From positions 113,146 to 177,145 of the forward strand of contig JACKPT010000009.1 of NCBI GenBank assembly GCA_024233345.1: a stretch of 64,000 nucleotides of DNA. The letters are read 5' to 3'. Each line of letters begins with the position of its first letter. Position 1 is the stretch's first letter. Below the pieces are notes generated by a model that ran no database searches, was not told the DNA's origin, and saw only the letters and a list, made by a program, of their open reading frames with translations. Positions 27,401 through 36,380 of the stretch are shown one piece after another. The stretch comes from Verrucomicrobiota bacterium. GTDB taxonomy: Bacteria; Verrucomicrobiota; Kiritimatiellia; CAIVKH01. A program made the position numbers and the translations under genes.

Positions 27401-30026
27401 GCCGAATCAGGATATTCGTGCCCGTCGTGTTCTCGATGATGATGGTCCCTCTGACCGCCAGCGCGGAATTGCCGGCGGAGGCGTCGCCGGTTTGGAGCAG
27501 ACTGATGTTCGTGGTTCCGAGCGCGGGATCAAAGCGGATGACCACCGGGGCGGGATGGTTGTTTGCGGCGTTGACCGCGTCGCGCAGGGTCACGTTGGTG
27601 CCCAGGGCGCCGATGATGATGTTGGTGTCGAAACCGCCGGGGTCGGTGGCGTTGTTGACGATCACCGTGGAAACTGCAGACAGCGAGGTGAACACAAAGT
27701 TGCTGACATACTGGTACGCGGTCTCGCCGCCGGTGGCGGCCGTCATACCCACCCACGCCTGATTGCCGCTGGCCGCGACCGGGATGTCGATGGAGAAATT
27801 CGTGGCATAGGCCAGGCCGGACGCCAGGTTCGTCATCGTGACATCGAGTAAGCCGTTCAGGTAATACAGGTCCACCTTGATCGGGTCGCCCGAGGCAGGA
27901 ACAGCGGGTGCGCTGTTGATATAGGTGTTGGTCCCCAGCCCCTGGCCTCCGGTGGCAATCTGGATGCCGGAGCCGCCGGGGGCCCCGGCGTAAAGATTCA
28001 GGTTCAGGGCAAAGCTGGGCGTAATGCCCTCGTAGCCCAGCCCGCCTCCCGCCCCACCCAGGGCATTGATCCCGGCGGGATCGTTCTGCAAAACAAACGC
28101 CATGCCGTCGGCAATGCCATTGTTGGAGACCGCCAGGTAATCGAAAGACGCCTGAAACGCATTGATGTCCTGCTTGAACAGGTACCAAGCACTGCGCGCC
28201 TCGCCGCCTCCGCCCGCGGTCAGAGTAAACACGCCGTTGGTCAGTGCCGTTCCGCCGTTGAGCTGCCACGAGAACCGGTCGCTTTGCGTGCCGTCACTGA
28301 TAATCAACTGGAACGCGAAGTCGGTATAGTGATAGTCGTTGACCACGCGGATCGAGAGCGGATAGATCCCGCTGGGGGCGGACGGAACCCCGGCCAGTAG
28401 ACCGTTGGTGGAGAGGGTCAGGCCGGAGGGCAACGCCGCCAGCAGATAGAACGTTGTCGGCAGGCCGCTGTCCACCATGAACTGAAACGCATTGTCCGCG
28501 CCGATCACGAACACCGTGGAGGTTGGCGCTAGGGGAATCGGCGCGTAGGTCGGCAGCTCGTAAGCACCGGCGTCGGGCTGCTCGTAACGTGCCGCGCCAC
28601 GGGCATCGTTGGTCACGCCGGCCGCAGCGGTGCCATAATTCACGGCGGCACTGCCGGAAAAGAGCGGCATGGTCTGCACCGGGCCGCCGTTATTGCTCAG
28701 AGCGCCGACGTAGGTGTTGTTGGTGCTGACAAGATTGTTCGACAAGGTGCTGGAGGGGGCGACGAGGTTGTCGGTATGCCAGGATGCGGTGTTGGTGTTC
28801 CACACGTCATTAGCGGCGATGATGCTGTTGTAGACCTGGCTTCCCGATGCTAGCTCCACAGCGTGATTGTAGGTGAGGGTCGTATTGGTCACCACGTTCC
28901 CGACCACCGTGCAGTGGATCATGGAAAGAGGTGCTGGATAGCCGTAAACGGCGGAACCGCCATTCGGGGCATGGTTGGCGGTGAAGGTGCAGTTGGTTAG
29001 ACCCGCCGGACCCTCGGAGGCGACCGCGCCGCCCGAGCCAAACATATAATTGGTGCGGACATGGTTCCCGACAAAGGTGCTGGCGCTTACCCCGGCTGAT
29101 CCCTTGTTGAACACTGCGCCACCATTCGACTCCCGGGTCCAATTGTTCGTGAAGGTGCACTGATCGATAAGGATGTTTCCGCTGTTGCCAATCGCGCCGC
29201 CGCCGCCGAAGGGAGCTCCGGCATTGCCGAAGGCGTATTGTTGGCTATTACCCTTGAAGGTGCTTCGCGTCACGCGAATGGAACCGTTGGTCGAGAGGTT
29301 TGCAATCGCACCCCCGCCAGCCTCGGCGTAGCAGCCGTCAAAGTAGGCATTGGTCACCTCAAGCCATGCCCCGGGGGCATTGTAAATGCCGCCGCCGACG
29401 GCCCCGGCGTAATTGAAGATCATCGAGGAGTTCCGGAACTTCAGCGAGCCGACATTGTGAATCCCCCCGCCGAAACCGGACAAGTCATAGTAAGGCGGAC
29501 CGCGCGGGACGGATCCGCAGGACTGGAAGGTGACGCCATCCACGGTGAGGTCGCCTTCATTCCAGATGGCCCCGCCACCGCTGCTGGCGCTGCCAGCCTG
29601 GAACTTGATGCCCGACACCGATACCGTCGCACCCTGAGCTACGCAAAGCAGGCGTTGGCCGCCGGTATCCCGCAGAAGGGTTATGCCCCCCGAGGGGCCG
29701 GTGATCGCCACGTTCGATGTGAGGAACAGCGCCGTCGAATCATCGTTGGTCACCACGCCGGTCACATGGGGGATAAACAGACCGGCCTGCGAAAGGGGAA
29801 TGGTCTTTCCGCCGAGGCTCGCATCGAACGTGATCGTATCATCGCCCGGCGTATTGTTCGCTGCGGTTACCGCGTCGCGAATCGTCACGGTGGGTCCCAG
29901 GGTGCCCACGGTCAGGTTGGTATTGAATCCGGCCGGGTCGTTGGTGCTGTTGACCGTGATCACCGCCGCTTGCGAAGAGGCGGCAAAAAGGAGGACCAGG
30001 GAAATATTTTGTGCAATGTTGTTCAT
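24456..30026 (-). CDS. Giant secreted beta-helix protein with lectin-like domain (four modules)
   Basis: 1856 residues with a signal peptide (MNNIAQNISLVLLFAASSQAA). Four CSLREA-type modules, each beginning near an LRDAV/LREAL sequence and ending near a D(x)GAYE/GAFE choice-of-anchor-Q motif, lie at about 22-487, 792-1127, 1139-1452 and 1460-1767. Between the first two are an Ig-like putative domain (about 495-579) and an L-type-lectin-like domain (about 579-779: DGMAFVLQNDP, LGYEGITPSFALNLNLY). The last ~78 residues match the C-terminal module of the neighbouring 1151-aa protein and end YFIGVQSP. An AGGA sequence precedes the ATG. The architecture suggests a surface adhesin or glycan-binding fibre; no enzyme motif was seen. 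Confidence 0.85.
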   Translation of the reverse strand: MNNIAQNISLVLLFAASSQAAVITVNSTNDPAGFNTNLTVGTLGPTVTIRDAVTAANNTPGDDTITFDASLGGKTIPLSQAGLFIPHVTGVVTNDDSTALFLTSNVAITGPSGGITLLRDTGGQRLLCVAQGATVSVSGIKFQAGSASSGGGAIWNEGDLTVDGVTFQSCGSVPRGPPYYDLSGFGGGIHNVGSLKFRNSSMIFNYAGAVGGGIYNAPGAWLEVTNAYFDGCYAEAGGGAIANLSTNGSIRVTRSTFKGNSQQYAFGNAGAPFGGGGAIGNSGNILIDQCTFTNNWTRESNGGAVFNKGSAGVSASTFVGNHVRTNYMFGSGGAVASEGPAGLTNCTFTANHAPNGGSAVYGYPAPLSMIHCTVVGNVVTNTTLTYNHAVELASGSQVYNSIIAANDVWNTNTASWHTDNLVAPSSTLSNNLVSTNNTYVGALSNNGGPVQTMPLFSGSAAVNYGTAAAGVTNDARGAARYEQPDAGAYELPTYAPIPLAPTSTVFVIGADNAFQFMVDSGLPTTFYLLAALPSGLTLSTNGLLAGVPSAPSGIYPLSIRVVNDYHYTDFAFQLIISDGTQSDRFSWQLNGGTALTNGVFTLTAGGGGEARSAWYLFKQDINAFQASFDYLAVSNNGIADGMAFVLQNDPAGINALGGAGGGLGYEGITPSFALNLNLYAGAPGGSGIQIATGGQGLGTNTYINSAPAVPASGDPIKVDLYYLNGLLDVTMTNLASGLAYATNFSIDIPVAASGNQAWVGMTAATGGETAYQYVSNFVFTSLSAVSTVIVNNATDPGGFDTNIIIGALGTNVTLRDAVNAANNHPAPVVIRFDPALGTTNISLLQTGDASAGNSALAVRGTIIIENTTGTNILIRRGSGGMRLFRVLNGGNLTLRNLRLTEGNIGYDTNGGGILLNDAAGSLTVEECFFSGGYGFYGGAIHNNGTSVVLRTTIQSCGARSGGGGIYNGGLLSVGESTIVSNTSEAYTGYWPGGGAIYCGGTTYVTNSTLAYNSAAGYYGGALSISGPTEVHHCTIAFNTALYGAPDIIGSMLAKNTIVTDGSYLGLHTNSTHNLIYNPGLGTFGDHGGPTYTFPITTNSAAFKGGAMATGVTTDQRGEPRHTIPDVGAYEIYPRDPFIVSTTLDEDDGTADVEQGTGTSLREALAYASMQTGTQTITFASALAGQSVLLTNGWTGAGDASALRVTNAVVIQGLSSAPGVTLAVDAAAQKRHFLVESGGHLTLQDLTLTGGYGDNGGSVWNLLGSLVVRRCTFFGNEATAEGGAIQVWGGSPLFVIENSTLVSNTAAGVGSAMSLGAVSNVLSHITVTGNTGPQGSFRLYNCIVPIHNSIVAGNNPDNIEVQLSGAFDPASSGNLLGAGNTAGISNGVNGNLTGLTAPDLFLGGLSATNGGPTPTCALLPNTPAVNRGVNLGLATDQRGTARVKSGLPDAGAFEMDLVESQTVNITNDEFNATSDPRFGAGTSLREALTFNSGAVMDASMEGKTIVLSTVGDTNRGNSAIAVLSGSKFVASARPGITITGDGPETMRLFRIAPGSEFGMYGLTLTGGNAPDGGAILNEGYLFVNYTTLAGNTATNAGGAVFTEVNALSQFVNATLAGNTAGLWGGALANKGTNELSYITVSDNQGAIGGGGIFNYTGSRTKLLDTIVAGNRRPDNNPTQIAGPQPVTSDSAYNLIGIGEAVGLTNGVNNNLVGVADPKLGPLTNNGGRTPTMALLPGSPAIDAGLFLGNQAAADQRSASRSGVPVDIGAYELQISSTPAEIVDASMTMTTQQTFGISFSGNALASFSAYATTNVMLPITAWEWLGSVPQDPPGSGQFNFTMPVDTNQTWYFIGVQSP

Positions 30027-30180
30027 GGCGTATCCTGGAAAACAATCTTCTCGATATGGTTGCTGGAGCGTATGATCCGACTCCTGCCGGAACGGAAGTG
30101 TTCAAGCGCACCGAGGGGGAAGCATAGGAGAGGAACGATCCCCCCGTCCACGCCCTGCGCTTCCTATTTGTGTCTAGGAA

Positions 30181-31863
30181 TCATTCCTGCCCTGCATGTC
30201 GCGGCAGCCGGATGACGAAGAGCGCACCCCGACCCTCGCGGAATTCGCAGTGAATACTACCGCCCAACTCGCGAATGGCCTTACCAACAATGAAAAGACC
30301 GAGTCCGGTCGATTCCGGCAGGGCGCGGATGCGGTTGCGGAATCCAACCTTACTAAACAGGGTGGGGATTTCCTCGCGCCGGAAGCCGGGGCCTTCATCG
30401 GCAACCGTGAGGATCACCACGTCGTCTTCCTGTCGAATGCCAAGCGTGATGGTGCCGCCCACCGGCGAAACCTTGGCCGCGTTGTGGCACAGGTTGTCAA
30501 GCACCTGAAGGATGGTTACCCGGTCCACCGAACCCTCAATCTGCGGCTGATCGTGTTGTGCCACATAATACAAGTAGCGGTCGTCTTTCAGTAGGTTGGC
30601 CCGGCGGGCGACCCCGACGACCAACTCGACCCAATCGACCGGCTCCGGCCGCGAGCCTCCATGTTCAACCTCCTGATCGGTGAGCAGGCGTTCGGCCAGT
30701 GCGCGGGCCTGTTCGGATGCCTCACCGATCTCCGCCAGCAACCGCCGTGATGTTTTCGGATCGTCGCCTATACGTCGGGGATTCATCAAAAGGGTCACCA
30801 TGTTGCGGATTCCGATGAGCGGTACCTGCAGGTCATGAGCCAGTATGGCCAGACGTTCCTCCCGCTGGCGCAGCGCATCCCGTTGGGCACCCACGCGTGC
30901 GGCGACCAGGTCCTCGAGCCGGTTGGTGAGAATCTGCAGCTCATTCACCCTGCCGCACACCGCCCAGGCCACCAAGGAGACGATCAGCAAAAACAATTGA
31001 AGAAAAAGCAGGGCATAGCCTTGTCGCTCCGCCGGGAAGACTTCGTGGCCAAATGCGGACCCTCCGATGGAGAGCAGGGTCACACAAAGCAGTGCGGCCA
31101 GGGTGCCGAGATGGTTAAACCGGAAAATTGCCCAAAGAATGACAGGAAGGATCATATAGGCACGCGGCCAGGATGTCTCACTTCCGTTATCGTACAGACC
31201 GGTCATGGTGCACCCAACCAACCCGAGTGCAATCATCAGCAGGATCGCTTCCAGGTAGCGGTGCCGCAACGATTCCCAATCGACATCCCGCCAGGGAAAG
31301 ACCAATGCCGCACCAAACACGAGAATGCCGGTGGCGTCGCCGACAAACCAGGTCAATGCAACCAAGCCCCACTTATCCAGCGGAAAAAAACCGGCCAACA
31401 GCAGGGCGCCCGGGCCGATCAGGGCGCTGATGGCGGACGACAGCAGGGCCACGTACAGCACAAAAGCCGTGGCGTGTGAAGCGCTTGTGCAAAACGCCCG
31501 ACCGTCTGCGCGATGCTGCAAAAACCAGGCCGCAACCAATGCTTCCCCAACCGCCCCCACCGCGATACCTAGAGAGGGTACCCACACCTGCCAGTAGGGG
31601 AATTCCGGAAACGAGAGCCATGTCGTCAAACCATTGCTGGCCAGTGCTCCGGCAAAAATACCCACCCAGTACTTCCGGCCACCAGCATACACCAGGGCCA
31701 TGGCCAATCCGGAAGCCGGCCAGACCGGGCTGACATGCCGTTCGATTTCACCGGCAAAATTCAGGGAAAAAAAGGACAGGCCGCCGAACAGAAGCGCGGC
31801 GAGCGCCTGCAGTCCAAGGATCCGCAGCCATGCCTGCGCCCCCCGGGGCTGGTCCGGGGTCAT
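30181..31863 (-). CDS. Sensor histidine kinase with MASE1-like membrane domain
   Basis: 560 residues. The first ~300 contain about eight to nine hydrophobic helices, with HVSPVWPASGLAMALVYAGGRKYWVGIF and WFVGDATGILVFGAALV typical of MASE1 integral sensing domains. A coiled segment leads to the phospho-acceptor helix AILAHDLQVPLIGIRNMV (His about residue 343). The ATPase domain has DNLCHNAAKVSP (N box), TVADEGPGFRREEIP (G1), and GLGLFIVGKAIRELGG (G2). It autophosphorylates and transfers to the response regulator encoded just upstream; the genes overlap by four bases (ATGA). The ligand is unknown. Confidence 0.92.
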   Translation of the reverse strand: MTPDQPRGAQAWLRILGLQALAALLFGGLSFFSLNFAGEIERHVSPVWPASGLAMALVYAGGRKYWVGIFAGALASNGLTTWLSFPEFPYWQVWVPSLGIAVGAVGEALVAAWFLQHRADGRAFCTSASHATAFVLYVALLSSAISALIGPGALLLAGFFPLDKWGLVALTWFVGDATGILVFGAALVFPWRDVDWESLRHRYLEAILLMIALGLVGCTMTGLYDNGSETSWPRAYMILPVILWAIFRFNHLGTLAALLCVTLLSIGGSAFGHEVFPAERQGYALLFLQLFLLIVSLVAWAVCGRVNELQILTNRLEDLVAARVGAQRDALRQREERLAILAHDLQVPLIGIRNMVTLLMNPRRIGDDPKTSRRLLAEIGEASEQARALAERLLTDQEVEHGGSRPEPVDWVELVVGVARRANLLKDDRYLYYVAQHDQPQIEGSVDRVTILQVLDNLCHNAAKVSPVGGTITLGIRQEDDVVILTVADEGPGFRREEIPTLFSKVGFRNRIRALPESTGLGLFIVGKAIRELGGSIHCEFREGRGALFVIRLPRHAGQE

Positions 31864-32552
31864 GACTCAAAGCCCCATTTTTCCGCCATCAAAACCGCAT
31901 GGCGCACCAGATCTGCCGCGTTGCGGATCCCCAACTTGCGCTTGATGTTTTCGCGGTGGGTATTGACGGTTTTGACACTGAGCCCGAGTTGCCCGGCAAT
32001 CTCCGGATTGGCCATTCCCTGTCCCAGCAACCGGAGAACCTGCAATTCCCGGTCGGTCAGCGTCTCGTGTCCCTCCGGTGGCCGTTTCCCGGTGAGGCCA
32101 TCGAGGAGCGTATTGAGCAGTTTTCCACTGATATATCGATGGCCCTGGCAAACCGTCTTCAATGCCACAAGCAGTTCCTCCAGGGGTTCTTTCTTGGAGA
32201 GATAACCGGCCGCGCCCGCACGGATGGCCCGCTCGCCGAAAATAGCCGCGTCGTTCATGGTATAGCAAAGCAGGGCGGTTTCCGGTGCGAGCGGGCGCAG
32301 GGACTTGACCATCTCGATGCCATCGTTCCCCCCCAGCCAGAGATCGAGTACCACCGCATCCGGTCGGGTTGCGAGGAGCAGGTCCATGGCCTGCTCAACC
32401 GATGCCGCCTCACCCACCCACTCGAAGTCCGGCTCGCTCTCGATCAACAACCGCACACCGCTTCGAATGATGGGGTGATCATCCACCACGGCAACCCTCA
32501 TCCGACGGGTTTGGCGGTTTGGCTCCGGCAAGGATTGATCCTGTGTGTTCAA
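31860..32552 (-). CDS. NarL/LuxR-family response regulator
   Basis: 230 residues. The receiver domain has Asp24/Asp25 (VAVVDDHPII), the phospho-acceptor Asp70 (AVVLDLWLGG), and a Lys in AAGYLSKKEP. The C-terminal LuxR-type helix-turn-helix reads LTDRELQVLRLLGQGMANPEIAGQLGLSVKTVNTHRENIKRKL. It forms a two-component pair with the MASE1 kinase whose start codon overlaps its stop. The two giant beta-helix genes lie immediately downstream in the same direction and are candidate targets or operon partners; no binding site could be identified. Confidence 0.94.
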   Translation of the reverse strand: MNTQDQSLPEPNRQTRRMRVAVVDDHPIIRSGVRLLIESEPDFEWVGEAASVEQAMDLLLATRPDAVVLDLWLGGNDGIEMVKSLRPLAPETALLCYTMNDAAIFGERAIRAGAAGYLSKKEPLEELLVALKTVCQGHRYISGKLLNTLLDGLTGKRPPEGHETLTDRELQVLRLLGQGMANPEIAGQLGLSVKTVNTHRENIKRKLGIRNAADLVRHAVLMAEKWGFES

Positions 32553-32821
32553 GATGATCTGTATGCCTGCTTGATAACAAACACTGAAAGTCTAGCTTTC
32601 GGCAACGGCGCAAAAAAGCGGAAAGTTGCGCAGGAAGACGTTGCCATGGGGGGCGTGGGCAAACAGACATTGGCCTCCACGATCGGACAACCTCGCATCG
32701 ATAATGCCGGGCTCGCCCATCCCGGGTCAAAACTGCGGACAGGCCGAGCGCTCCCGCTGCGCCTTCGGGACCGGGGAGTCTCCCGCTTGCCCTGTCCTGT
32801 CTTTTCTGTAACCATGTTGCC

Positions 32822-33625
32822 ATGAGTATTGCGAAATGGACTGCACCGAAGATCCGGTCCCTGAAGGGAAATCAGAAGGTCGTCTGCCTGACCGCGTATG
32901 ACTGCACCTTTGCCCGCTGGATGGATGAGGCGGGGGTACCGCTGATTCTGGTGGGGGACTCGCTGGGCATGACGGTGCTGGGGTATGGCAGCACCTTGCC
33001 GGTGACCCTCGACCAGATGCTGCATCACACTGCGGCGGTCTGCCGGGGGGTAACTTCAGCCATGGTCATCACCGATATGCCCTTCATGTCGTACCAGGTA
33101 TCTGTTCAGCAAGCCCTCGAAAATGCCGGCCGCTGCCTCCAGGAGGGTGGGGCGGACGGAGTCAAACTTGAGGGGGGAAAGATCCGGGCCGAATCGATTC
33201 GGGCCCTCGTGGACAATGGGATCCCGGTACTCGGGCATATTGGTCTGTTACCTCAGAGCGTGAAGGCGATGGGGGGATATCGGGTTCAGGGGAAAACAGA
33301 AGAGGCCGCCCGGCAGTTGATCGAGGAAGCAAAGGCGGTGGAGGATGCCGGGGCATTTGCCCTGGTGCTGGAAGCGATGCCTCCGTCGGTGGCCCAGGCC
33401 ATCACCGAAGCGGTGAGTCTCCCCACGATCGGTATCGGCGCGGGCCGCAGTTGTGACGGCCAGGTGCTGGTGATCAATGATCTGCTTGGATTGACCGACA
33501 AGCCCCCGAAGTTTGCCAAGGCATACGCGAAGCTCGGAGAGGAGACCCGCCGGGCCATCGCGGCTTACCGGGATGAGGTGCAGAGCGGGGCGTTTCCCGG
33601 GGATGAGCAAACCTATGGGGCCTAG
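32822..33625 (+). CDS. panB: 3-methyl-2-oxobutanoate hydroxymethyltransferase
   Basis: First committed step of pantothenate (coenzyme A) synthesis: adds a hydroxymethyl group from methylene-tetrahydrofolate to ketoisovalerate. 267 residues, normal length. The Mg/ketoacid-binding region is present in LTAYDCTFARWMDEAG and LILVGDSLGMTVLGYGSTLPVT, followed by DMPFMSYQ, GADGVKLEGG, GHIGLLPQSVKAMGGYRVQG, LEAMP and TIGIGAGRSCDGQVLVINDLLG. It stands alone, divergent from the response regulator gene across 269 bases that hold no gene I can see. Confidence 0.96.
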   Translation: MSIAKWTAPKIRSLKGNQKVVCLTAYDCTFARWMDEAGVPLILVGDSLGMTVLGYGSTLPVTLDQMLHHTAAVCRGVTSAMVITDMPFMSYQVSVQQALENAGRCLQEGGADGVKLEGGKIRAESIRALVDNGIPVLGHIGLLPQSVKAMGGYRVQGKTEEAARQLIEEAKAVEDAGAFALVLEAMPPSVAQAITEAVSLPTIGIGAGRSCDGQVLVINDLLGLTDKPPKFAKAYAKLGEETRRAIAAYRDEVQSGAFPGDEQTYGA

Positions 33626-33661
33626 TCAGGGAAGACATGGCGGAATTGCGGATACAAAACC

Positions 33662-34444
33662 ATGATTAGGATTGTCCCCCTCGGCATCAGCGGCTACCTG
33701 CCCATTCACGGACGGCACTCGTCCTGCTTTCTGGTGCTGACCGACCGGACCACCTTCATGCTGGATGCGGGCACCGGGGCCGCACGGCTGGCCGAATCGA
33801 AAATCCGCAAACTGATCGCGGGCCGCGCGGAATTGCATATTCTGCTTTCCCACTACCATGTCGACCACACTGTGGGTTTGTACTATTCCTTCACCCAGTG
33901 GAAATCCGGTCCGCAGACCGTCCATTGCCCGGTGTGCCCATTCGTGTCGGCCAATCCGGACGAGGCGATCGGGCGCTTGTTCTCCCCGCCCCTGAATTCA
34001 TTCGAGCTCAAGGACGCAAACATGAAGGTTGCTCCGGTGAATAAAAGCTCTTTTACCATCGCGGGCCACCGAATCACGGTATGGCCTCAGCAGCATCCCG
34101 GCGGCTCGGTGGGGTTCCGGATCGACGACGAGGTCGCCTACATGTCCGATACCGTGGTGATGATGGAAAATGTTCCCAAGGTCGCGGGGGTGAAAATGCT
34201 GCTCCATGAACTGTGGCTGAATGAGAAGGATTCGAAGGAGCACGAAAAAGAATTCAAACGCCATGCCTGCTATGGGCCGGTGGCGGAATTTGTCCGGGAG
34301 GCCAGGCCAAAAACAATGATGCCGGTACATCTGTATCCCCACTATTCAGATCGCCAGTTGGAGGCGCTGACCCGGAAACTTGAACGGGAAACTGGCGTGT
34401 CCTGTCTTTTCCCGGAAGAGGGGCAGGTGTACCGGCTCACCTGA
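33662..34444 (+). CDS. MBL-fold metal-dependent hydrolase
   Basis: 260 residues of the metallo-beta-lactamase superfamily, RNase Z/PqqB-like subgroup. The metal motif is HILLSHYHVDHTVGL (HxHxDH). Further ligands are probably His in QQHPGGSVGF, Asp in YMSDTVVM and His in MMPVHLYPHY. No RNase Z exosite is apparent, so the substrate is unknown. It begins 36 bases after panB and may share its transcript. No signal peptide, so cytoplasmic. Confidence 0.83.
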   Translation: MIRIVPLGISGYLPIHGRHSSCFLVLTDRTTFMLDAGTGAARLAESKIRKLIAGRAELHILLSHYHVDHTVGLYYSFTQWKSGPQTVHCPVCPFVSANPDEAIGRLFSPPLNSFELKDANMKVAPVNKSSFTIAGHRITVWPQQHPGGSVGFRIDDEVAYMSDTVVMMENVPKVAGVKMLLHELWLNEKDSKEHEKEFKRHACYGPVAEFVREARPKTMMPVHLYPHYSDRQLEALTRKLERETGVSCLFPEEGQVYRLT

Positions 34445-34460
34445 TTCTGCAGTTCGCTCA

Positions 34461-34475
34461 GCCTGCCCGGCCAGG
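34461..34475 (+). repeat. Dispersed 15-mer GCCTGCCCGGCCAGG
   Basis: One of three exact intergenic copies (11221, 34461, 42113). Each lies within about 900 bases of a GTTTGTAGTAGC repeat. Confidence 0.6.
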
Positions 34476-34625
34476 GAGGTCAAACTCTACCGGCAACGCT
34501 GTGGTTTGTGTGATGGGTAGGGTCCGACCTCCGGGCGGACCGCGAGCCAGGACGTGACGCCGGGTAGTGTAAGGATTTCGGACGGCTCGCGTCAGAAAAC
34601 AAACGGTGATACCAGGAGGTTGGAT

Positions 34626-35246
34626 ATGAAACAATGGATGAACTGGGTGTTGATTGGCTGTGTGGCTCCGATGATGTCGATGGCGGAGATCGCCCAAACG
34701 GCTGATGATGTGGCGCCATTACAGGTGGGGGACAAGGCCCCGGATGTGCAGTTGATTCGAATGGACGGCGGTACGATTGGCATCGCCGAAGCCTACAAGG
34801 AAGTTCCGCTGGTGCTGGTGTTTTTCCGGGGTGGCTGGTGCCCTTATTGCACCAAGCATCTCAACGCGATCGGCAAGGTTATTCCGGATCTCGTGGAGCT
34901 TGGGTATCAGGTGATTGCGATCAGCCCCGATTCTGAGGAAAGTATTCGGGAAGGTACCACGAAAGTCGATCAGGGGATTCTGCTGGCGCAAGACAAGGAT
35001 TTTGCCGCAGTGGAGGCCTTTGGACTTGGGTTCGCCCTCGATGACGAGACACTGAAGAAGTACGAGTCTTATGATATCAGTCCCCGGGCAAGAGAATCCG
35101 ATGGTGCACATATCCTGCCGGTTCCCGCGGTATTTGTGGTGGATCAACAGGGGGTCATTCAGTTCGTACACTACGATCCGAACTACAAGAAGCGTCTGTC
35201 ACCGAAAGACATTCTTGCCGCTGCGAAGAAGGCTTCGGAGAAGTAG
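34626..35246 (+). CDS. Exported peroxiredoxin-like (AhpC/TSA) protein
   Basis: 206 residues with a thioredoxin fold. The start at 34626 is supported by an AGGAGG site ending five bases upstream, and gives a signal peptide (MKQWMNWVLIGCVAPMMSMA), so the protein is likely periplasmic. The redox site is FFRGGWCPYCTKHL with Cys72 and Cys75, a CxxC arrangement as in the peroxiredoxin-like/bacterioferritin-comigratory group. VGDKAPDVQL and VIAISPDSEESIRE also fit the family. It probably reduces peroxides or protein disulfides in the envelope. Confidence 0.86.
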   Translation: MKQWMNWVLIGCVAPMMSMAEIAQTADDVAPLQVGDKAPDVQLIRMDGGTIGIAEAYKEVPLVLVFFRGGWCPYCTKHLNAIGKVIPDLVELGYQVIAISPDSEESIREGTTKVDQGILLAQDKDFAAVEAFGLGFALDDETLKKYESYDISPRARESDGAHILPVPAVFVVDQQGVIQFVHYDPNYKKRLSPKDILAAAKKASEK

Positions 35247-35261
35247 GCGGCTGCGCTCACG

Positions 35262-35366
35262 CGGAGGTCCATGCCACGTAGCGCCCGACTGCCCTCTCCC
35301 GGCGTTTGTAGTAGCTTTGGGGCGCAAGCTGGGCGACGCGGACCGGAGGTCCACGCTACGTAGCGC
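35262..35366 (+). repeat. Intergenic direct repeat pair around a GTTTGTAGTAGC element
   Basis: 35262-35284 and 35344-35366 are 23-base direct repeats (CGGAGGTCCAyGCyACGTAG...), 21 of 23 identical. GTTTGTAGTAGC lies between them at 35304. The same element occurs near 11124 and, inverted, near 42131. Confidence 0.6.
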
Positions 35367-35443
35367 GTACCTCCGGTGCGCGTGTTGCTTCTGTCTCCGG
35401 GGAGGCGCTGCTGCCGGGACGCCGTCTCGACATCTGATGGAAT

Positions 35444-36325
35444 ATGCGGTTCCTTATTCGCGTTATGACGACACCCAGCGGATGCATACAGCAAGTTGAA
35501 CCCCCTGGCCGGGATTACGCCCATATCGAACTGACCTGCCTGATGAATGTGTATTTTGATCAGGGAGACACCTCCGCCCTGTCCTGTCTTTTGGCGCGGT
35601 ATGCGAAAATGCCGGCACCGATCCTGGATCGGGTCCAGTTTATCATTGTCGACGACGCCTCCCCGACGCGGTTGTCGATTCCTCCGGATCTCGACCTGAA
35701 CCTGCTGGTGCTCCGGATCCGGGAGGACATTGCCTGGAACCAGCCCGGGGCCCGGAATCTGGGGATGGTGTATGCGCGGTCGGACAAGGTTCTGGTGACC
35801 GATGTCGACCACGAGTTCAATCAGGAAACCTTCAACCATGCCCTCGCGGCGCGGAATCCGGGACGAACCTTCTACAAGTTAAGGCGGATCGAGGCGGATG
35901 GATCCTTCCGCCGACCCCACCCCAATACTTTCTTTTTGTCCCGGGCGCGGTTTTTGAAGTTCCACGGCTATGATGAGGCGTTTGCCGGACACTACGGGTT
36001 TGACGATTCGATGCTGTGGCGCTGGCAGAGATATCATGGAACCCGGTTTTTGTATCTGCCCAAGTCCTGTGTTGTGACCCATCGGTCAGTGGACCGGGAG
36101 GACGGGTACCATTCCCATGATCGGGATTTGACCCACAACCGGAAGATTGCCGAGGCGAAGAAAACGGGATGGAAGGCCCATGGCCCGGCGGTTGGTCACA
36201 GCCGCCGGTTTCTGGGCTTCACCTGGGACCTGGTGGAAGACCGGGTCCGGTCGACACCGATTCCCCAGCCGCCTGTCCGGCGTGGGTGGACCCAAACCTG
36301 GTTGTGGCGCTGGTTGTGGGGGTGA
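35444..36325 (+). CDS. Glycosyltransferase family 2-like protein
   Basis: 293 residues (286 if the ATG at 35465 is used). A GT-A-type fold is suggested by ELTCLMNVYFDQGD, the nucleotide-binding VQFIIVDDASPT, NLLVLRIREDIAWNQPGARNLGMVYARSDKVLVTDVDHE with the DxD-equivalent DVDHE, and a C-terminal acceptor region including GHYGFDDSMLWRWQRYHG. It probably transfers a sugar to a surface glycan or lipid. No sugar-nucleotide genes are adjacent. There is no membrane segment. The next gene begins within 60 bases. Confidence 0.72.
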   Translation: MRFLIRVMTTPSGCIQQVEPPGRDYAHIELTCLMNVYFDQGDTSALSCLLARYAKMPAPILDRVQFIIVDDASPTRLSIPPDLDLNLLVLRIREDIAWNQPGARNLGMVYARSDKVLVTDVDHEFNQETFNHALAARNPGRTFYKLRRIEADGSFRRPHPNTFFLSRARFLKFHGYDEAFAGHYGFDDSMLWRWQRYHGTRFLYLPKSCVVTHRSVDREDGYHSHDRDLTHNRKIAEAKKTGWKAHGPAVGHSRRFLGFTWDLVEDRVRSTPIPQPPVRRGWTQTWLWRWLWG

Positions 36326-36380
36326 GCCATTCCTTGTCTCTTGTTGAACAGGCAGCGATATGCTAGTGTCCTACCCTGAA

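Noticed and set aside
20878..30026. Repetitive DNA in the giant genes as a possible CRISPR or tandem satellite
   Set aside because: Repeats are degenerate protein rungs without constant spacers; no cas genes nearby.
31899..32825. 308-codon plus-strand frame over the response regulator
   Set aside because: Antisense to a complete response regulator with HTH; no homology.
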